NCBI GenBank assembly: GCA_030835845.1
Contig: JAUROD010000043.1
Span: 1-49,285 of the forward strand
Reading direction: 5' to 3'
DNA length: 49,285 nucleotides
DNA from: Flavobacteriaceae bacterium
Lineage (GTDB): Bacteria > Bacteroidota > Bacteroidia > Flavobacteriales > Flavobacteriaceae
Below, piece after piece: positions 15,879 to 26,116 of the stretch. The translations under genes were made by a program, and so were the position numbers. Position 1 is the first letter of the stretch. Every line of letters begins with the position of its first letter. The notes beneath the pieces are model-generated. The model was not told the DNA's origin and searched no databases. It was given only the letters and a program-made list of their open reading frames with translations.

Positions 15879-17453
15879 ATGTACGAAATTTCAACGCTTA
15901 AAGAAAAGAAGCTAGCTGATTTACAAGAAATCGCAAAATCACTTGGACTAAAACGCACTACTGCGCTTAAAAAACAAGATTTAATTTATCAAATAATAGA
16001 TTATATATCTGCGAATCCTCCCGAAGAAGAAAAAATAAAAGAGGAAAAGCAAACGGAGAAACCGAAGCAGCGTGAACACAAAAAACCACAAAAACCCAGA
16101 AATTCTTCGAATAAACCCCTAGAAAATTCAACTGAAATTGAGGTAAAACCAAACTCAAACCCTCAAAATATCCAAAAAAACTCTAATCAAAACAGACAAA
16201 ACAACCCTAACAATCAAAACAAGGGGTCACAGCATAACAATAACAACAAAAATCAACGTAACGGAAACCAGAACAAAGGAAACGAGGTGAACCACAACAA
16301 AGACAATAGAAACCGTTATCGTGAGCCTGATTATGAATTTGATGGGATCATAGACTCTGAAGGTGTATTAGAAATTATGCCTGAAGGATATGGCTTTCTT
16401 CGTTCATCTGATTACCATTATCTTTCTTCCCCTGATGATGTATATGTATCTCAATCTCAAATTCGTCTTTTTGGGTTAAAAACAGGGGATACAGTTTTAG
16501 GAACAGTTCGTCCTCCGAAGGAAGGAGAAAAATATTTTCCCTTAATCAAGGTGAATAAATTAAATGGTCTTGATCCAAAAGTTGTTCGAGATCGTGTTTC
16601 TTTTGAGCATCTAACTCCACTTTTTCCTCAAGAAAAATTTAAACTAGCGGAAAAACAAAGCACGATATCTACACGTATAATCGATCTTTTTTCACCCATT
16701 GGAAAGGGACAACGTGGAATGATTGTATCTCAGCCTAAAACTGGAAAAACAATGCTTTTAAAGGACGTGGCTAATGCAATTGCCGCAAACCATCCGGAAG
16801 TTTATCAAATTATCTTGCTCATAGACGAACGTCCTGAGGAAGTTACAGACATGCAACGTAATGTTAAAGGAGAAGTGGTCGCATCAACCTTTGACGAACC
16901 TGCTGATCGACATGTTAAAGTTGCTAATATTGTTTTAGAAAAAGCAAAACGATTGGTTGAATGTGGTCATGATGTAGTGATACTTCTTGATTCAATTACT
17001 CGATTAGCTAGAGCTTATAACACTGTTCAACCCGCTTCTGGTAAAATATTAAGTGGTGGTGTTGATGCGAATGCACTTCACAAACCAAAACGTTTTTTTG
17101 GTGCTGCTAGAAATATCGAAAAAGGTGGATCTTTGTCCATCATAGCTACCGCACTTACTGAAACTGGATCGAAAATGGATGAAGTTATTTTTGAAGAATT
17201 TAAAGGAACTGGAAACATGGAATTACAATTGGATCGAAAGATTTCAAATAGACGTATATTCCCTGCAATAGACCTAATTTCGTCAAGTACACGTCGTGAT
17301 GATATTCTATTAGATGAAAACACTATCCAACGTATGTGGATTATGAGAAAGTATCTTGCGGACATGAACCCTGTTGAAGCAATGGAATTTATTAATGATC
17401 GTTTTAAAAAGACAGTCAATAATGAGGAGTTCCTAATTTCTATGAACTCTTAA
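15879..17453 (+). CDS. rho: Transcription termination factor Rho with an Asn/Lys-rich insert
   Basis: Hexameric RNA-dependent ATPase that ends transcription. Residues 1-45 are the N-terminal helical domain ([20 protein letters not shown]). Residues about 47-147 are a low-complexity stretch, first Lys/Glu/Pro-rich, then dominated by Asn, Gln and Lys. The cold-shock RNA-binding domain follows ([18 protein letters not shown] at 161-178), then the ATPase with Walker A SQPKTGKT at 284-291, [13 protein letters not shown] and [11 protein letters not shown]. At 524 aa it is about 105 longer than E. coli Rho, all from the insert. Such inserts are common in Bacteroidetes Rho, where one has been shown to support phase separation. 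Monocistronic, with a strong terminator. Confidence 0.97.
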   Translation: MYEISTLKEKKLADLQEIAKSLGLKRTTALKKQDLIYQIIDYISANPPEEEKIKEEKQTEKPKQREHKKPQKPRNSSNKPLENSTEIEVKPNSNPQNIQKNSNQNRQNNPNNQNKGSQHNNNNKNQRNGNQNKGNEVNHNKDNRNRYREPDYEFDGIIDSEGVLEIMPEGYGFLRSSDYHYLSSPDDVYVSQSQIRLFGLKTGDTVLGTVRPPKEGEKYFPLIKVNKLNGLDPKVVRDRVSFEHLTPLFPQEKFKLAEKQSTISTRIIDLFSPIGKGQRGMIVSQPKTGKTMLLKDVANAIAANHPEVYQIILLIDERPEEVTDMQRNVKGEVVASTFDEPADRHVKVANIVLEKAKRLVECGHDVVILLDSITRLARAYNTVQPASGKILSGGVDANALHKPKRFFGAARNIEKGGSLSIIATALTETGSKMDEVIFEEFKGTGNMELQLDRKISNRRIFPAIDLISSSTRRDDILLDENTIQRMWIMRKYLADMNPVEAMEFINDRFKKTVNNEEFLISMNS

Positions 17454-17470
17454 AGAATATAAATCAACTA

Positions 17471-17500
17471 AAAAAAAACCGCCTTTGAGGCGGTTTTTTT
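17471..17500 (+). terminator. Terminator of rho
   Basis: Inverted repeat ACCGCCT-TTG-AGGCGGT with an A run before and a run of seven T after, 17 nt past the rho stop. Flanking A/T runs make it usable from both strands. Confidence 0.9.
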
Positions 17501-17558
17501 AGTCCTTAGAAAGATTACTAAGCACCATTGTTAACATATTCGAGTAAAATATAAAAAT

Positions 17559-17590
17559 AAAGCCGTCTTATCTTGAGATAAGACGGCTTT
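17559..17590 (-). terminator. Terminator of rpsT
   Basis: A perfect 14-bp inverted repeat (AAAGCCGTCTTATC / GATAAGACGGCTTT) with a four-base loop. On the minus strand it is followed by a T-rich tract. It lies 25 nt past the rpsT stop. Confidence 0.85.
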
Positions 17591-17615
17591 GTAAATTTGT
17601 TCGTACTTAAACTAA

Positions 17616-17867
17616 TTATAGTGCAGCGACATGTTTAGTCAACTTCGACTTTAAATTAGCTGCTTTATTAGCATGAATAATATTTTTCTTAGAAAGTTTA
17701 TCCAACATAGAAATAACACCAGGTAAAACCTTTAATGCTTCTTTCTTATCTGTTAACTCACGTAATTTTCTAACTGCATTACGCGTTGTTTTGTGTTGAA
17801 AGCGGTTTCGTAAACGTTTCTTGTCGTTTGAACGAATTCTTTTTAACGCAGACTTATGATTTGCCAT
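17616..17867 (-). CDS. rpsT: Ribosomal protein S20
   Basis: An 83-aa basic small-subunit protein that binds 16S rRNA. It begins [20 protein letters not shown], the family opening, and ends in the [12 protein letters not shown] helix. Full length. Own terminator downstream; tRNA-Glu lies 15 nt upstream on the same strand. Confidence 0.97.
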   Translation of the reverse strand: MANHKSALKRIRSNDKKRLRNRFQHKTTRNAVRKLRELTDKKEALKVLPGVISMLDKLSKKNIIHANKAANLKSKLTKHVAAL

Positions 17868-17882
17868 GTTACTATATATTAG

Positions 17883-17954
17883 TAGCCCGTAGGGGAATCG
17901 AACCCCTCTTTCCAGGATGAAAACCTGGCGTCCTAACCGATAGACGAACGGGCC
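17883..17954 (-). tRNA. tRNA-Glu (TTC anticodon)
   Basis: Cloverleaf on the minus strand: acceptor GGCCCGT with ACGGGCT (G1-U72 wobble), anticodon stem CCAGG/CCTGG with loop TTTTCAT (anticodon TTC), T-arm GAGGGGTTCGATTCCCCT. CCA is not encoded. It lies just upstream of rpsT on the same strand. Confidence 0.95.
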
Positions 17955-18060
17955 AAAATTTTACGGTTGCAAATCTAAAACTAATTCATTGATTCTGCAA
18001 CGCAATTCACAGATAAAATATTTTTTTTTTTCAATCGTATAAAATGAACTACAAAATGTC

Positions 18061-19539
18061 TTAGTATGCTTTAGCAAAAAAGACTCTTTTTGAAGATGGT
18101 TTTCCTGAGTAAATACATACTCCTACCTCCTCTTGAGCTTGATATGGTATACATCTAATCGTTGCCTTGGTCTCCTTTTTAATTGCGTCTTCTGTTTCTA
18201 CAGTCCCATCCCAATGAGCCGACACAAATCCTCCTTTTTCAGAAATAACTTGTTTAAATTCCTCAAATGAGTTCACTTCAGTTATATGTGCATCTCTAAA
18301 ATTCTTTGCTTTTTCGAATAATTCTTTTTGAATTTGTTGTAAAAGAGCGGGAATATGAGTTCGTAATTCATTTTGAGGTATAAATGATTTTGTAAAAGTA
18401 TCACGACGAGCTAACTCAACCTGTCCTTTTTCAAGGTCTTTAGGGCCGATTGCTAGACGCAAAGGAACTCCCTTTAGTTCGTAGTCATTAAATTTAAAAC
18501 CTGGCTTTACATTGTCTCTATTGTCAAATTTCACTGAAACCCCTGCTGCTTCTAATTCTCCCTTAATTTTATTTGCAACTACAGATATTTCTTCTAGCTG
18601 CTCACTTCCTTTATAAATTGGAACAATTACGACCTGAATAGGTGCAAGGTTTGGAGGTAAAACCAATCCATTATCATCACTATGGGTCATAATCAATGCT
18701 CCCATGAGTCGAGTAGAAACTCCCCAAGAAGTTGCCCATACATGCTCCAAGCCACCTTCGGCAGTTGCAAACTTAACGTCAAAGGCTTTAGCAAAGTTTT
18801 GCCCCAAAAAGTGAGAAGTTCCTGCCTGTAATGCTTTTCCGTCTTGCATCAAAGCTTCAATGCAGTGCGTGTCAATTGCTCCTGCGAATCGTTCACTCTC
18901 TGATTTAATTCCTTTAATGACAGGAATTGCCATAAAGTTTTCAGCAAAATCAGCATATAATTGATTGATGAGTCTTGTCTCCTCCTGTGCCTCTTGCTCG
19001 GTTGCATGAGCGGTATGACCTTCTTGCCATAGGAACTCAGCCGTCCTTAAAAATAAACGCGTGCGCATTTCCCATCGTACTACATTCGCCCATTGATTGA
19101 TCAGTATTGGCAAATCACGATAGGATTGAATCCAATTTTTGTAAGTATTCCAAATAATTGCCTCACTAGTTGGGCGAACAACCAACTCCTCCTCTAACTT
19201 AGCTTCTGGATCAACCATTAGCTTCCCTGGCTCATCTGGATTATTTTTGAGTCGATAATGTGTTACAACTGCACACTCCTTAGCAAATCCTTCCGCGTTT
19301 TTTTCTTCAGCCTCAAAGAGACTTTTAGGAACGAACAAAGGAAAATAAGCGTTCTGATGTCCTGTGGATTTAAATTTCTTATCGAGTTCTTCCTTCATTT
19401 TTTCCCAAATAGCAAAACCATAGGGTTTGATAATCATACAACCGCGAACGGCTGAATTTTCGGCTAAATCTGCTCGTGTTACGAGTTCATTATACCACTT
19501 GGAATAATCTTGTGAACGGGTTGTTAATTTTTTTGACAT
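18061..19539 (-). CDS. proS: Prolyl-tRNA synthetase, archaeal/eukaryotic type
   Basis: Charges tRNA-Pro. A 492-aa class II synthetase of the short type without the INS editing insertion found in E. coli ProS. Seen: [35 protein letters not shown] (motif region), [20 protein letters not shown] and [14 protein letters not shown], then the anticodon-binding domain and a C-terminal domain ending in Lys-Ala-Tyr, typical of this type. Start at ATG 19539 ([17 protein letters not shown]) matches family openings; an in-frame start at 19572 is less likely. A good promoter lies upstream. Confidence 0.96.
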   Translation of the reverse strand: MSKKLTTRSQDYSKWYNELVTRADLAENSAVRGCMIIKPYGFAIWEKMKEELDKKFKSTGHQNAYFPLFVPKSLFEAEEKNAEGFAKECAVVTHYRLKNNPDEPGKLMVDPEAKLEEELVVRPTSEAIIWNTYKNWIQSYRDLPILINQWANVVRWEMRTRLFLRTAEFLWQEGHTAHATEQEAQEETRLINQLYADFAENFMAIPVIKGIKSESERFAGAIDTHCIEALMQDGKALQAGTSHFLGQNFAKAFDVKFATAEGGLEHVWATSWGVSTRLMGALIMTHSDDNGLVLPPNLAPIQVVIVPIYKGSEQLEEISVVANKIKGELEAAGVSVKFDNRDNVKPGFKFNDYELKGVPLRLAIGPKDLEKGQVELARRDTFTKSFIPQNELRTHIPALLQQIQKELFEKAKNFRDAHITEVNSFEEFKQVISEKGGFVSAHWDGTVETEDAIKKETKATIRCIPYQAQEEVGVCIYSGKPSSKRVFFAKAY

Positions 19540-19588
19540 AGTTTTGGCATAAATTTTGAATATATTGTACAAAATTTAGTTCGTGCAG

Positions 19589-19617
19589 CAAAAATAGTTG
19601 TTTTCACTCGCTTACAA
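19589..19617 (-). promoter_or_regulatory. Promoter of proS (TTG-N18-TATTTTTG)
   Basis: On the minus strand, TTG at 19617-19615, an 18-nt spacer, then TATTTTTG at 19596-19589. The proS ATG is about 50 nt downstream. Confidence 0.5.
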
Positions 19618-19634
19618 ACAAAAAAATAAGAGTT

Positions 19635-20867
19635 ATGCGGTTTTTATCATTAAATTTTAAGTTTTTATCCACCCTTTTACTTGCAGGAGTTCTTGCTTCA
19701 TGTGGTTCATATCAAAACGCCTCCTACTATAGTGATGGAATCTATGGTGGGGATAGTATAGTCATAATTCGTAAACAAAATCCTCAAAATAATACAACAA
19801 AACAAGAAACGAATTCGTATACAAAATATTTTGATGAAAAAGCTAAAGCCTATACATGGGAGGATACAGAAGATGTTGTGTATTCGGATCAATTAGACAC
19901 TACTCTGAGTAATTCAAATAATCAGGAAATTAATTCATATCCTCAATGGGGAGCTGGAACAAATACTACACAGATTTACTTAATCGATAATCGTTTTAAT
20001 TATGCAAATCCTTATTGGGGTAATTTTGCTTTTTTTGATCCTTATCCTTCTGGGTGGAACTGGAGATACCGTTATAACAACCCATATTACTGGAATAGTT
20101 TTTCTTGGAATCGATATAATTCTTTTTATGATCCATTTTATCCTCCTTTTTACATAAATCCCTGGGGATATAACCCTTATGCATACGGTGGATATTATGG
20201 GTATGGATACGGATATGGCAACACCAATCGTTTTTTTCAAAATAGATACGAACGTATTGGGAAATATTATCAGAATTCAAATCGAGTACTCAGTTCAACC
20301 TATCGAGGTGCTGCATCTCGGGAATCTTCAAATCTATCCCCCCGCTCACAACAAAGTATTCAGGAAGAAGGTAGAAGAAGAGTTGTATCAGGAAATACAA
20401 GTACTGGATCTTCATCAAGAAATAGTAACACTGAGAGCGCTGCTTCTTTAGAATCATCTAAAAAAACGGAAGGACGTCGTCAAGGTAGGCGTTCTGGAGA
20501 AACTAGTGATTCAAATCAAACGAGCCGCTCTGGGGTTATTGTGACTAGAGGTAGAAACTATTCAACCCTTAATCGTGTCATTGAAAATTACAGAAGCCGC
20601 GGGTATAATATACAAGTTATAAATAACCCACAGAGAAATAACATCCAATACGGAATACCAAAAGAGTCGCAGTCACAAACATCTGGCTCAAAAGCTATTC
20701 GTTCTATTGGACGTTCGATTTCAAAAGGAATTAACTCCTCAAGAACAAATAGCAGTTCCAAATCTTACAGTAGTCGTTCTCAATCATACAGTTCAAGCAA
20801 AAGCTCATCTTCCTCTCGTTCTAGTAGCTCTGGAAGATCATCAAGTAGTTCTGGAAGAAGAAATTAA
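19635..20867 (+). CDS. Lipoprotein with an aromatic/Gly-rich centre and Ser-rich tail, function unknown
   Basis: A 410-aa protein I cannot place in a named family. Residues 1-22 are a lipoprotein signal with lipobox VLASC, Cys23 the lipid site. About residues 125-200 are extremely rich in Tyr, Trp, Phe, Asn, Pro and Gly with YGYGYGYG-type repeats. Beyond that lies a charged, Ser/Arg-rich region, a short ordered-looking stretch (VIENYRSRGYNIQVINNP), and a tail of almost pure Ser/Arg/Lys. Sec export and an outer-membrane location are likely. It lies 16 nt before a FadL-type barrel on the same strand, so the two probably act together. The low-complexity regions may mediate assembly or adhesion (inference). 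Confidence 0.8.
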   Translation: MRFLSLNFKFLSTLLLAGVLASCGSYQNASYYSDGIYGGDSIVIIRKQNPQNNTTKQETNSYTKYFDEKAKAYTWEDTEDVVYSDQLDTTLSNSNNQEINSYPQWGAGTNTTQIYLIDNRFNYANPYWGNFAFFDPYPSGWNWRYRYNNPYYWNSFSWNRYNSFYDPFYPPFYINPWGYNPYAYGGYYGYGYGYGNTNRFFQNRYERIGKYYQNSNRVLSSTYRGAASRESSNLSPRSQQSIQEEGRRRVVSGNTSTGSSSRNSNTESAASLESSKKTEGRRQGRRSGETSDSNQTSRSGVIVTRGRNYSTLNRVIENYRSRGYNIQVINNPQRNNIQYGIPKESQSQTSGSKAIRSIGRSISKGINSSRTNSSSKSYSSRSQSYSSSKSSSSSRSSSSGRSSSSSGRRN

Positions 20868-20883
20868 AAAGTAAATAATTTAT

Positions 20884-22425
20884 ATGAAAATAGGAATTTT
20901 TAGAGCTTTTATGGGTTTGTTATGCTTACCCTTATTTGGACAAAGTTTATCAAATGCACTTATATACAATCAAACAAGCTTTGAAGGAAGTGCTCGGTTT
21001 ACATCAATGGGTGGTGCTTACACTGCTATAGGTGGGGACTTAAATGCAATGACAATCAATCCAGCTGGTTCGTCAATCTTTGCTTTTTCCGAGCTTGGAC
21101 TTTCCATTAATACTGTAAATTCAGATTTAGAATCATCCTACTTTGGAAGTCAATTACAATCCACAAATGAAAAATTTTCTATTGATCAGTTCGGTCTTGT
21201 TTTTGTCCTAAAAGAAACACAAATTGAGGGGTGGTCCAAAATAAGTTTTGGATTCAATTATCAAAAAACACACAATTTTAAAGTGGGTTATAAAGCAAGT
21301 GGGTACAATCCTAACAATGGCTTAGATAACTATTTTTTACATTACGCGGATGGTCTTTTTTTCGATACAATCTCACAGCTTGATGGTGAAGATTTTGATC
21401 AAGCATATACAGATATTGGACAAACTGAAAATCTTGGATTTGCTGCACAGCAAGCACTATTTGGATACGAGGGTTACGTAATTAATCCAATCCCTCTAGA
21501 AAGTGATCCTGAAAACTTTAATAATGCAAATATTCAGAATTATAGTTCAAATACCCTTCCTGCTGGAAATGGTTATTTTCATGAATTTCATAATGACATG
21601 AGAGGTTCTGCAAATAAATATACCTTCAATATGAGTGCTGCTTACAACAATAAATTTTACATTGGGCTTAATATCAATACGCATAAAATTGAACACCGGC
21701 AGAGTTTAGATTTTTTCGAAAGTAATTATGCTACTGATTCTTTTATCCAAGCTATGCGATTCAATAATCAACTTGTAACCACCGCTGATGGATTGTCTTT
21801 CAATTTTGGAATGATTTATAAACTAAATTCTAAACTTCGACTTGGAATGAGTTATGAAAGTCCAACTTATTACACCGTTTTTGAGGAAATCAGACAATTT
21901 TTAGTCAATGAAGATATTGATGGAGTTGTATTGGAATTAAATCCAAAAATTGATTTACTCTTTCCTGAATATAATTTAAAAACAGCTGGTATTCTTCGTA
22001 CTGGAATTACATATATCTTTAGTGATAAAGCTATTTTATCTGCAGACTTTTCAAGTAAATCCAACCAGAATATACGATTTGACCCAAGGGAGGATAGCTT
22101 CCTTGCTGAACTTAATCAAAAAGCTGAAAATCAACTACAAACTAGCAATATTCTTCAGATAGGAGGAGAGTTGAGAGTAACACCTCAACTTAGTCTCCGA
22201 GTTGGATACATCGACGAGAGTGCAAGCCGTAAAGATTTTGACAATGGCTATAGTATGCAAACTGCTGGATTTGGTTATTCATTTGGTTCAAAGAATTTAG
22301 ATTTCAGCATTCGGCGGGGAACTTTATCTGACAGTCAAAAAGTTTTTGACGCGGGATTTACTGATAGTATCAGAATTAATAGTGAAAAAACACAATTTAG
22401 TTTGACTTACAGAGTTAAATTATAA
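20884..22425 (+). CDS. FadL/OmpP1/TodX-type outer-membrane transporter
   Basis: A 513-aa outer-membrane barrel. Residues 1-20 are a signal peptide (ending LFGQS). The FadL-like N-terminal hatch motif is clear: GSARFTSMGGAYTAIGGDLN, then AMTINPAGSS. Repeated amphipathic strands follow, and the last residues (FSLTYRVKL) form a terminal strand for Bam recognition. Members take up hydrophobic compounds in proteobacteria; substrates in Bacteroidetes are mostly undefined. Preceded at 16 nt by the aromatic-rich lipoprotein. Confidence 0.87.
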   Translation: MKIGIFRAFMGLLCLPLFGQSLSNALIYNQTSFEGSARFTSMGGAYTAIGGDLNAMTINPAGSSIFAFSELGLSINTVNSDLESSYFGSQLQSTNEKFSIDQFGLVFVLKETQIEGWSKISFGFNYQKTHNFKVGYKASGYNPNNGLDNYFLHYADGLFFDTISQLDGEDFDQAYTDIGQTENLGFAAQQALFGYEGYVINPIPLESDPENFNNANIQNYSSNTLPAGNGYFHEFHNDMRGSANKYTFNMSAAYNNKFYIGLNINTHKIEHRQSLDFFESNYATDSFIQAMRFNNQLVTTADGLSFNFGMIYKLNSKLRLGMSYESPTYYTVFEEIRQFLVNEDIDGVVLELNPKIDLLFPEYNLKTAGILRTGITYIFSDKAILSADFSSKSNQNIRFDPREDSFLAELNQKAENQLQTSNILQIGGELRVTPQLSLRVGYIDESASRKDFDNGYSMQTAGFGYSFGSKNLDFSIRRGTLSDSQKVFDAGFTDSIRINSEKTQFSLTYRVKL

Positions 22426-22461
22426 GGCTGTACAAGATTTCCCTATTGAAGTTGTTTTCGT

Positions 22462-22469
22462 TATCTTTG
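22462..22469 (+). promoter_or_regulatory. TAnnTTTG element before folE
   Basis: TATCTTTG 16 nt before the folE ATG. Upstream TTG triplets exist, but with spacings shorter than usual, so only the -7 element is supported. It is the only promoter-like signal seen for the folE-cysS-yidD-lgt run. Confidence 0.4.
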
Positions 22470-22485
22470 CAAGACATTTTTAACT

Positions 22486-23166
22486 ATGAAAATTGAAAAA
22501 CTAATTCTTCAGGAAGAAGATTTGCAGGGAGACGATCACGTAGGCAGCAGCGCTAAAACTCCGTTACGTGAAGATGCTTTTTTACTCTCAAACGAAGAAA
22601 AAATTGAGCGCATTCAGGAAGATGTCAGGAATATTCTTGAAACTTTAGGAATGGATTTAACGGATGATAGCCTCAAAGGCACCCCAAAAAGGGTAGCAAA
22701 AATGTTTGTTAATGAAATCTTCAGTGGTTTACACCCTGACAAGAAACCAAACGCTTCAACCTTTAGCAACAAATACAAGTACGGTGAAATTTTAGTAGAA
22801 AAAAACATTACTCTATACTCTACTTGTGAGCATCATTTACTTCCTATAGTTGGAAAAGCTCATGTTGCTTATATTTCAAATGGAACTGTTGTTGGGCTTT
22901 CTAAAATGAACCGTATCGTTCAATATTATGCACAGCGTCCACAGGTGCAAGAGCGTCTGACTATCCAAGTGGTAGAAGAACTTCAAAAAGTACTTAACAC
23001 CAAAGATGTTGCCTGTGTTATAGATGCCAAACATCTTTGTGTAAATGCAAGAGGTATAAGCGACATCAGCTCTAGTACTGTTACAGCTGAATTTGGTGGA
23101 AAATTTAAAGATCAAGCTACAAGACAAGAGTTTTTAGATTATATAAAAATTGAGACAGAATTTTGA
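22486..23166 (+). CDS. folE: GTP cyclohydrolase I
   Basis: Converts GTP to dihydroneopterin triphosphate, the entry to folate and pterin synthesis. Zinc ligands and active site are intact: [10 protein letters not shown] (C114, H116, H117), [25 protein letters not shown] and [10 protein letters not shown] (C185). The first 35 residues are a non-conserved acidic extension. At 226 aa it is typical. Its TGA overlaps the cysS ATG by one base (TGATG), so cysS is coupled to it. With folP at 10.6 kb, two folate-pathway genes are present in this window but not together. Confidence 0.96.
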   Translation: MKIEKLILQEEDLQGDDHVGSSAKTPLREDAFLLSNEEKIERIQEDVRNILETLGMDLTDDSLKGTPKRVAKMFVNEIFSGLHPDKKPNASTFSNKYKYGEILVEKNITLYSTCEHHLLPIVGKAHVAYISNGTVVGLSKMNRIVQYYAQRPQVQERLTIQVVEELQKVLNTKDVACVIDAKHLCVNARGISDISSSTVTAEFGGKFKDQATRQEFLDYIKIETEF

Positions 23167-24638
23167 TGCAAGAACTTTACGTCTATAACTCACTCAACGG
23201 AAAAAAGGAAAAATTCACTTCCATTACCCCAGATTATGTTGGTATGTATGTGTGTGGACCCACAGTTTACAGTAATGTTCATCTAGGTAATTGCAGAACT
23301 TTTATTTCTTTTGATTTAATCTATAGATACCTCAAACATTTAGGGTATAAAGTGCGTTATGTTCGTAATATCACTGATGCTGGTCATCTCGAAAACGATG
23401 CTGATGTTGGAGAGGATCGAATTGCAAAAAAGGCAAGATTGGAACAAATCGAACCAATGGAAGTGGTCCAACGATATACTGTTGATTTTCATCAAACTCT
23501 TGAAAAATTAAATACACTACCTCCAAGTATTGAACCCACTGCTACAGGACATATCATTGAACAAATTGAAATAATTAAAGATATACTAGCCAAAGGGTTT
23601 GCTTATGAAGTAAACGGCTCTGTATACTTTGATGTTCTTAAATTTAACGACGTTCACAATTACGGTAAATTAAGTGGACGAAAAGTTGAGGATTTAATTC
23701 ATAACACACGAGAGTTGGATGGTCAAAGTGATAAACGCAATCCACAAGACTTTGCTTTGTGGAAAAAGGCAGAAGCACAACATATTATGCGATGGCCATC
23801 TCCTTGGAGTGACGGTTTTCCAGGCTGGCATCTAGAATGTACAGCTATGAGTAGCAAATATCTCGGAGAACAGTTTGACATACACGGTGGTGGAATGGAC
23901 TTGAAATTTCCTCATCATGAATGTGAAATTGCCCAAGCAGAAGCAGTAAATTCCACCTCTCCTGTGAACTATTGGTTACATGCCAATATGCTTACACTAA
24001 ATGGCAAAAAAATGGCAAAGTCTACTGGTAACAATATTCTTCCAGATGAGATGTTTAGTGGTAAAAACGACATTTTTACAACCCCTTTTAGTCCTGAAGT
24101 AACTCGGTTTTTCTTACTACAAGCACACTACAGAAGTATTGTAGATTTAAGTGAAGCTGCATTAGTTGCCTCTGAAAAAGGATTTCAACGTCTAGCTGAA
24201 GCAATTGACACACTTGAAAAATTAGATACATCAACCGAAACAAAAGGGTTTGATTACCCACAATGGAAGAAGAAATGTTATGCTGCAATGAATGATGATT
24301 TTAACAGTCCACTTCTAATTGCTCATTTGTTCGATGTCGTTAAATTTATCAATGGTGTTCGAAATGAAGGTCTATCTATTTCTGATTCAGATAAAGACGC
24401 TCTTCAATCGAAAATGCACGAGTTTACCAATGATGTACTTGGACTTAAAATGCAAGTAGCAGCAGTTGAGGACAAAAATCAACACGCGCTAAAGGGAACT
24501 GTAAATATGTTGATTGAGCTTCGTAATCAAGCTCGATCCAATAGAGACTTTTCAACTTCTGACGCAATCCGTGATCAACTCGTAGCTCTTGGAATTCAAT
24601 TGAAGGACGGTAAAGACGGAACAACATTTTCAATTTAA
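23166..24638 (+). CDS. cysS: Cysteinyl-tRNA synthetase
   Basis: Charges tRNA-Cys. A 490-aa class I enzyme. Seen: [15 protein letters not shown] (C30 zinc ligand; HLGN is the HIGH motif), [32 protein letters not shown] (further zinc ligands) and KMAKSTGN as the KMSKS loop. The DALR-type helical domain is at the C terminus. I use ATG 23166, which overlaps the folE stop (TGATG); a TTG one codon earlier is also in frame. yidD starts 4 nt after its stop. Confidence 0.97.
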   Translation: MQELYVYNSLNGKKEKFTSITPDYVGMYVCGPTVYSNVHLGNCRTFISFDLIYRYLKHLGYKVRYVRNITDAGHLENDADVGEDRIAKKARLEQIEPMEVVQRYTVDFHQTLEKLNTLPPSIEPTATGHIIEQIEIIKDILAKGFAYEVNGSVYFDVLKFNDVHNYGKLSGRKVEDLIHNTRELDGQSDKRNPQDFALWKKAEAQHIMRWPSPWSDGFPGWHLECTAMSSKYLGEQFDIHGGGMDLKFPHHECEIAQAEAVNSTSPVNYWLHANMLTLNGKKMAKSTGNNILPDEMFSGKNDIFTTPFSPEVTRFFLLQAHYRSIVDLSEAALVASEKGFQRLAEAIDTLEKLDTSTETKGFDYPQWKKKCYAAMNDDFNSPLLIAHLFDVVKFINGVRNEGLSISDSDKDALQSKMHEFTNDVLGLKMQVAAVEDKNQHALKGTVNMLIELRNQARSNRDFSTSDAIRDQLVALGIQLKDGKDGTTFSI

Positions 24639-24642
24639 ACAT

Positions 24643-24864
24643 ATGCAATCCCCATTTCGATTCTTATTTATTTTCATAATAAAAACTTATCAAAAATTAC
24701 TTTCACCCCTACTTCCTCCAAGTTGTCGATTTACGCCTACTTGCTCACACTACGGGTTAGAAGCACTTGAAAAACACGGTTCGCTAAAAGGTAGCTGGCT
24801 TACCGTTAAACGAATATCACGCTGCAACCCTTGGTCAAAAGGAGGATATGATCCTGTTCCTTAG
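24643..24864 (+). CDS. yidD: Membrane protein insertion efficiency factor YidD
   Basis: A 73-aa protein that helps YidC insert membrane proteins. An amphipathic N-terminal helix is followed by the family core: [20 protein letters not shown] (three-residue SCR and the PTCS motif), [11 protein letters not shown] and [16 protein letters not shown] at the very end. Full length. It sits 4 nt after cysS and 50 nt before lgt, in a run concerned with envelope building. Confidence 0.95.
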   Translation: MQSPFRFLFIFIIKTYQKLLSPLLPPSCRFTPTCSHYGLEALEKHGSLKGSWLTVKRISRCNPWSKGGYDPVP

Positions 24865-24914
24865 AATTTACTTTTGTCCTTTATTTTAACTAATTTTAAC
24901 CCAAATTCACTTTC

Positions 24915-25742
24915 ATGTTTTTACTTAAAATCCACTGGGAACCAAGTACTACCCTAATCAATTTCGGAAACTTTGGAATCCACTATTACAGTCTAATGTT
25001 TGTCCTCGCATTTTTTCTTGGCTTTAGCATTATGAAAAAAATGTATATTAAAGAAAAGGTCTCAATCGAAACTCTTGAACCATTACTTTTTCATGTAGTT
25101 GTCGCTACTTTGTTAGGAGCTAGACTAGGACATGTCTTTTTTTATGATTGGGCATATTACCAAACTCACCTGATGGAAATTTTATTACCTATAAGAGAAT
25201 CCGCTGATGGAGGTTACTCTTTCATTGGATTTCAAGGATTAGCAAGTCATGGTGCGGCTATTGGTATCTTGATAGGAATTATCATCTATCAAAAAAGATA
25301 CAATTATAAACCTCTTTTATGGATTGTTGATCGCTTGGTTATTCCCACTACCCTGGGTGCAGCATTTGTTCGTGTAGGAAATTTCTTTAATTCAGAAATT
25401 GTTGGAAATTATACGGGGAATAATTTTGGAGTTGTGTTCCTTAATCGAGGAGAGACACTTCCAAGGCACCCAGCTCAATTGTATGAGGCTATATGCTACC
25501 TTATTTTATTCTTTGTTTTACGTAACATATACCGAAAAGGTAATCATCATAAAAACGGTTTTATCATGGGTGTATTTATGAGTGTCCTTTTCAGTATTCG
25601 TTTTATCATTGAGTTTGTCAAAGAAAGTCAAGGGGGATTTGAAACTTTTTTACCTATACTTTCCACAGGACAGTGGTTGAGTATCCCACTTATTCTTGCA
25701 GGATTAATTTTGATGTTACGCACATATTCAGCAAGGGTCTAA
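24915..25742 (+). CDS. lgt: Prolipoprotein diacylglyceryl transferase
   Basis: Transfers diacylglyceryl from phosphatidylglycerol to the lipobox Cys of prolipoproteins in the inner membrane. About seven membrane helices; family signature RVGNFFNSEIVG near residue 155 and HPAQLYEA after it, with GFQGLASHGAAIGI in the substrate region. 275 aa, normal. Likely client proteins within the window are the lipoproteins at 19635 and 35810. Last gene of the folE-cysS-yidD-lgt run. Confidence 0.95.
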   Translation: MFLLKIHWEPSTTLINFGNFGIHYYSLMFVLAFFLGFSIMKKMYIKEKVSIETLEPLLFHVVVATLLGARLGHVFFYDWAYYQTHLMEILLPIRESADGGYSFIGFQGLASHGAAIGILIGIIIYQKRYNYKPLLWIVDRLVIPTTLGAAFVRVGNFFNSEIVGNYTGNNFGVVFLNRGETLPRHPAQLYEAICYLILFFVLRNIYRKGNHHKNGFIMGVFMSVLFSIRFIIEFVKESQGGFETFLPILSTGQWLSIPLILAGLILMLRTYSARV

Positions 25743-25884
25743 TTATAAGACTATTTTTATAAATTACTCATTTCTCGTTAGTAGAGTAATACCCTCTTTC
25801 GTTAAATTTTAACTAAAAAATTTAATTATTTTTAATAAACCATATGAAACATCTCTATAGAAACTTTTAAAACCTAGCTTTTAG

Positions 25885-26052
25885 AAAAAAACAACCCTAC
25901 TTATTTTGTTGTTTATCAATACTTATTGTGCTGTTGAAGAGCTAGAACACAATGTGTTTGTACTGAAAAATTTAGTTAATGGAAAAACTATTTCTCTTCC
26001 TTGAGAGTTCAGGGAAGGAAGTGTAAAATATATTTGGAGAGTTGATTGTTAG
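25885..26052 (+). pseudogene. Possible remnant of a small exported-protein gene
   Basis: In one plus frame, 39 codons read as a Lys-Lys start, a hydrophobic core (LLILLFINTYCAVEE) and then VFVLKNLVNGKTISLP, which looks like a signal peptide plus mature start. The codon just before is TAG rather than a start, and TGA at 26002-26004 interrupts it; the frame then continues for 15 codons (EFREGSVKYIWRVDC) to TAG at 26050. This reads as a gene that lost its start and gained a stop. It could also be chance in AT-rich DNA; no homologue is known to me. Confidence 0.35.
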
Positions 26053-26116
26053 TTTTCTCTCAAATATGGTTTACTCTTGCTATTATATATTAGTTGATTG
26101 ATACTTGCTTACTTTG

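Noticed and set aside
16130-16320. Possible short tandem repeat or CRISPR-like array in the A/C-rich part of rho
   Set aside because: Irregular AAC/AAA/CAA codon runs encoding the Asn/Lys-rich insert; no fixed repeat unit or spacers.
19707-20451. Several open frames on both strands within the aromatic-rich lipoprotein gene
   Set aside because: They arise from the low-complexity Tyr/Asn/Gly codons of the real gene, have no family resemblance, and overlap it fully.
22452-22469. TTG triplets as the -33 partner of the folE TATCTTTG element
   Set aside because: Spacings of 7 and 13 nt are too short for the Bacteroidetes promoter, so I claim only the -7 half.
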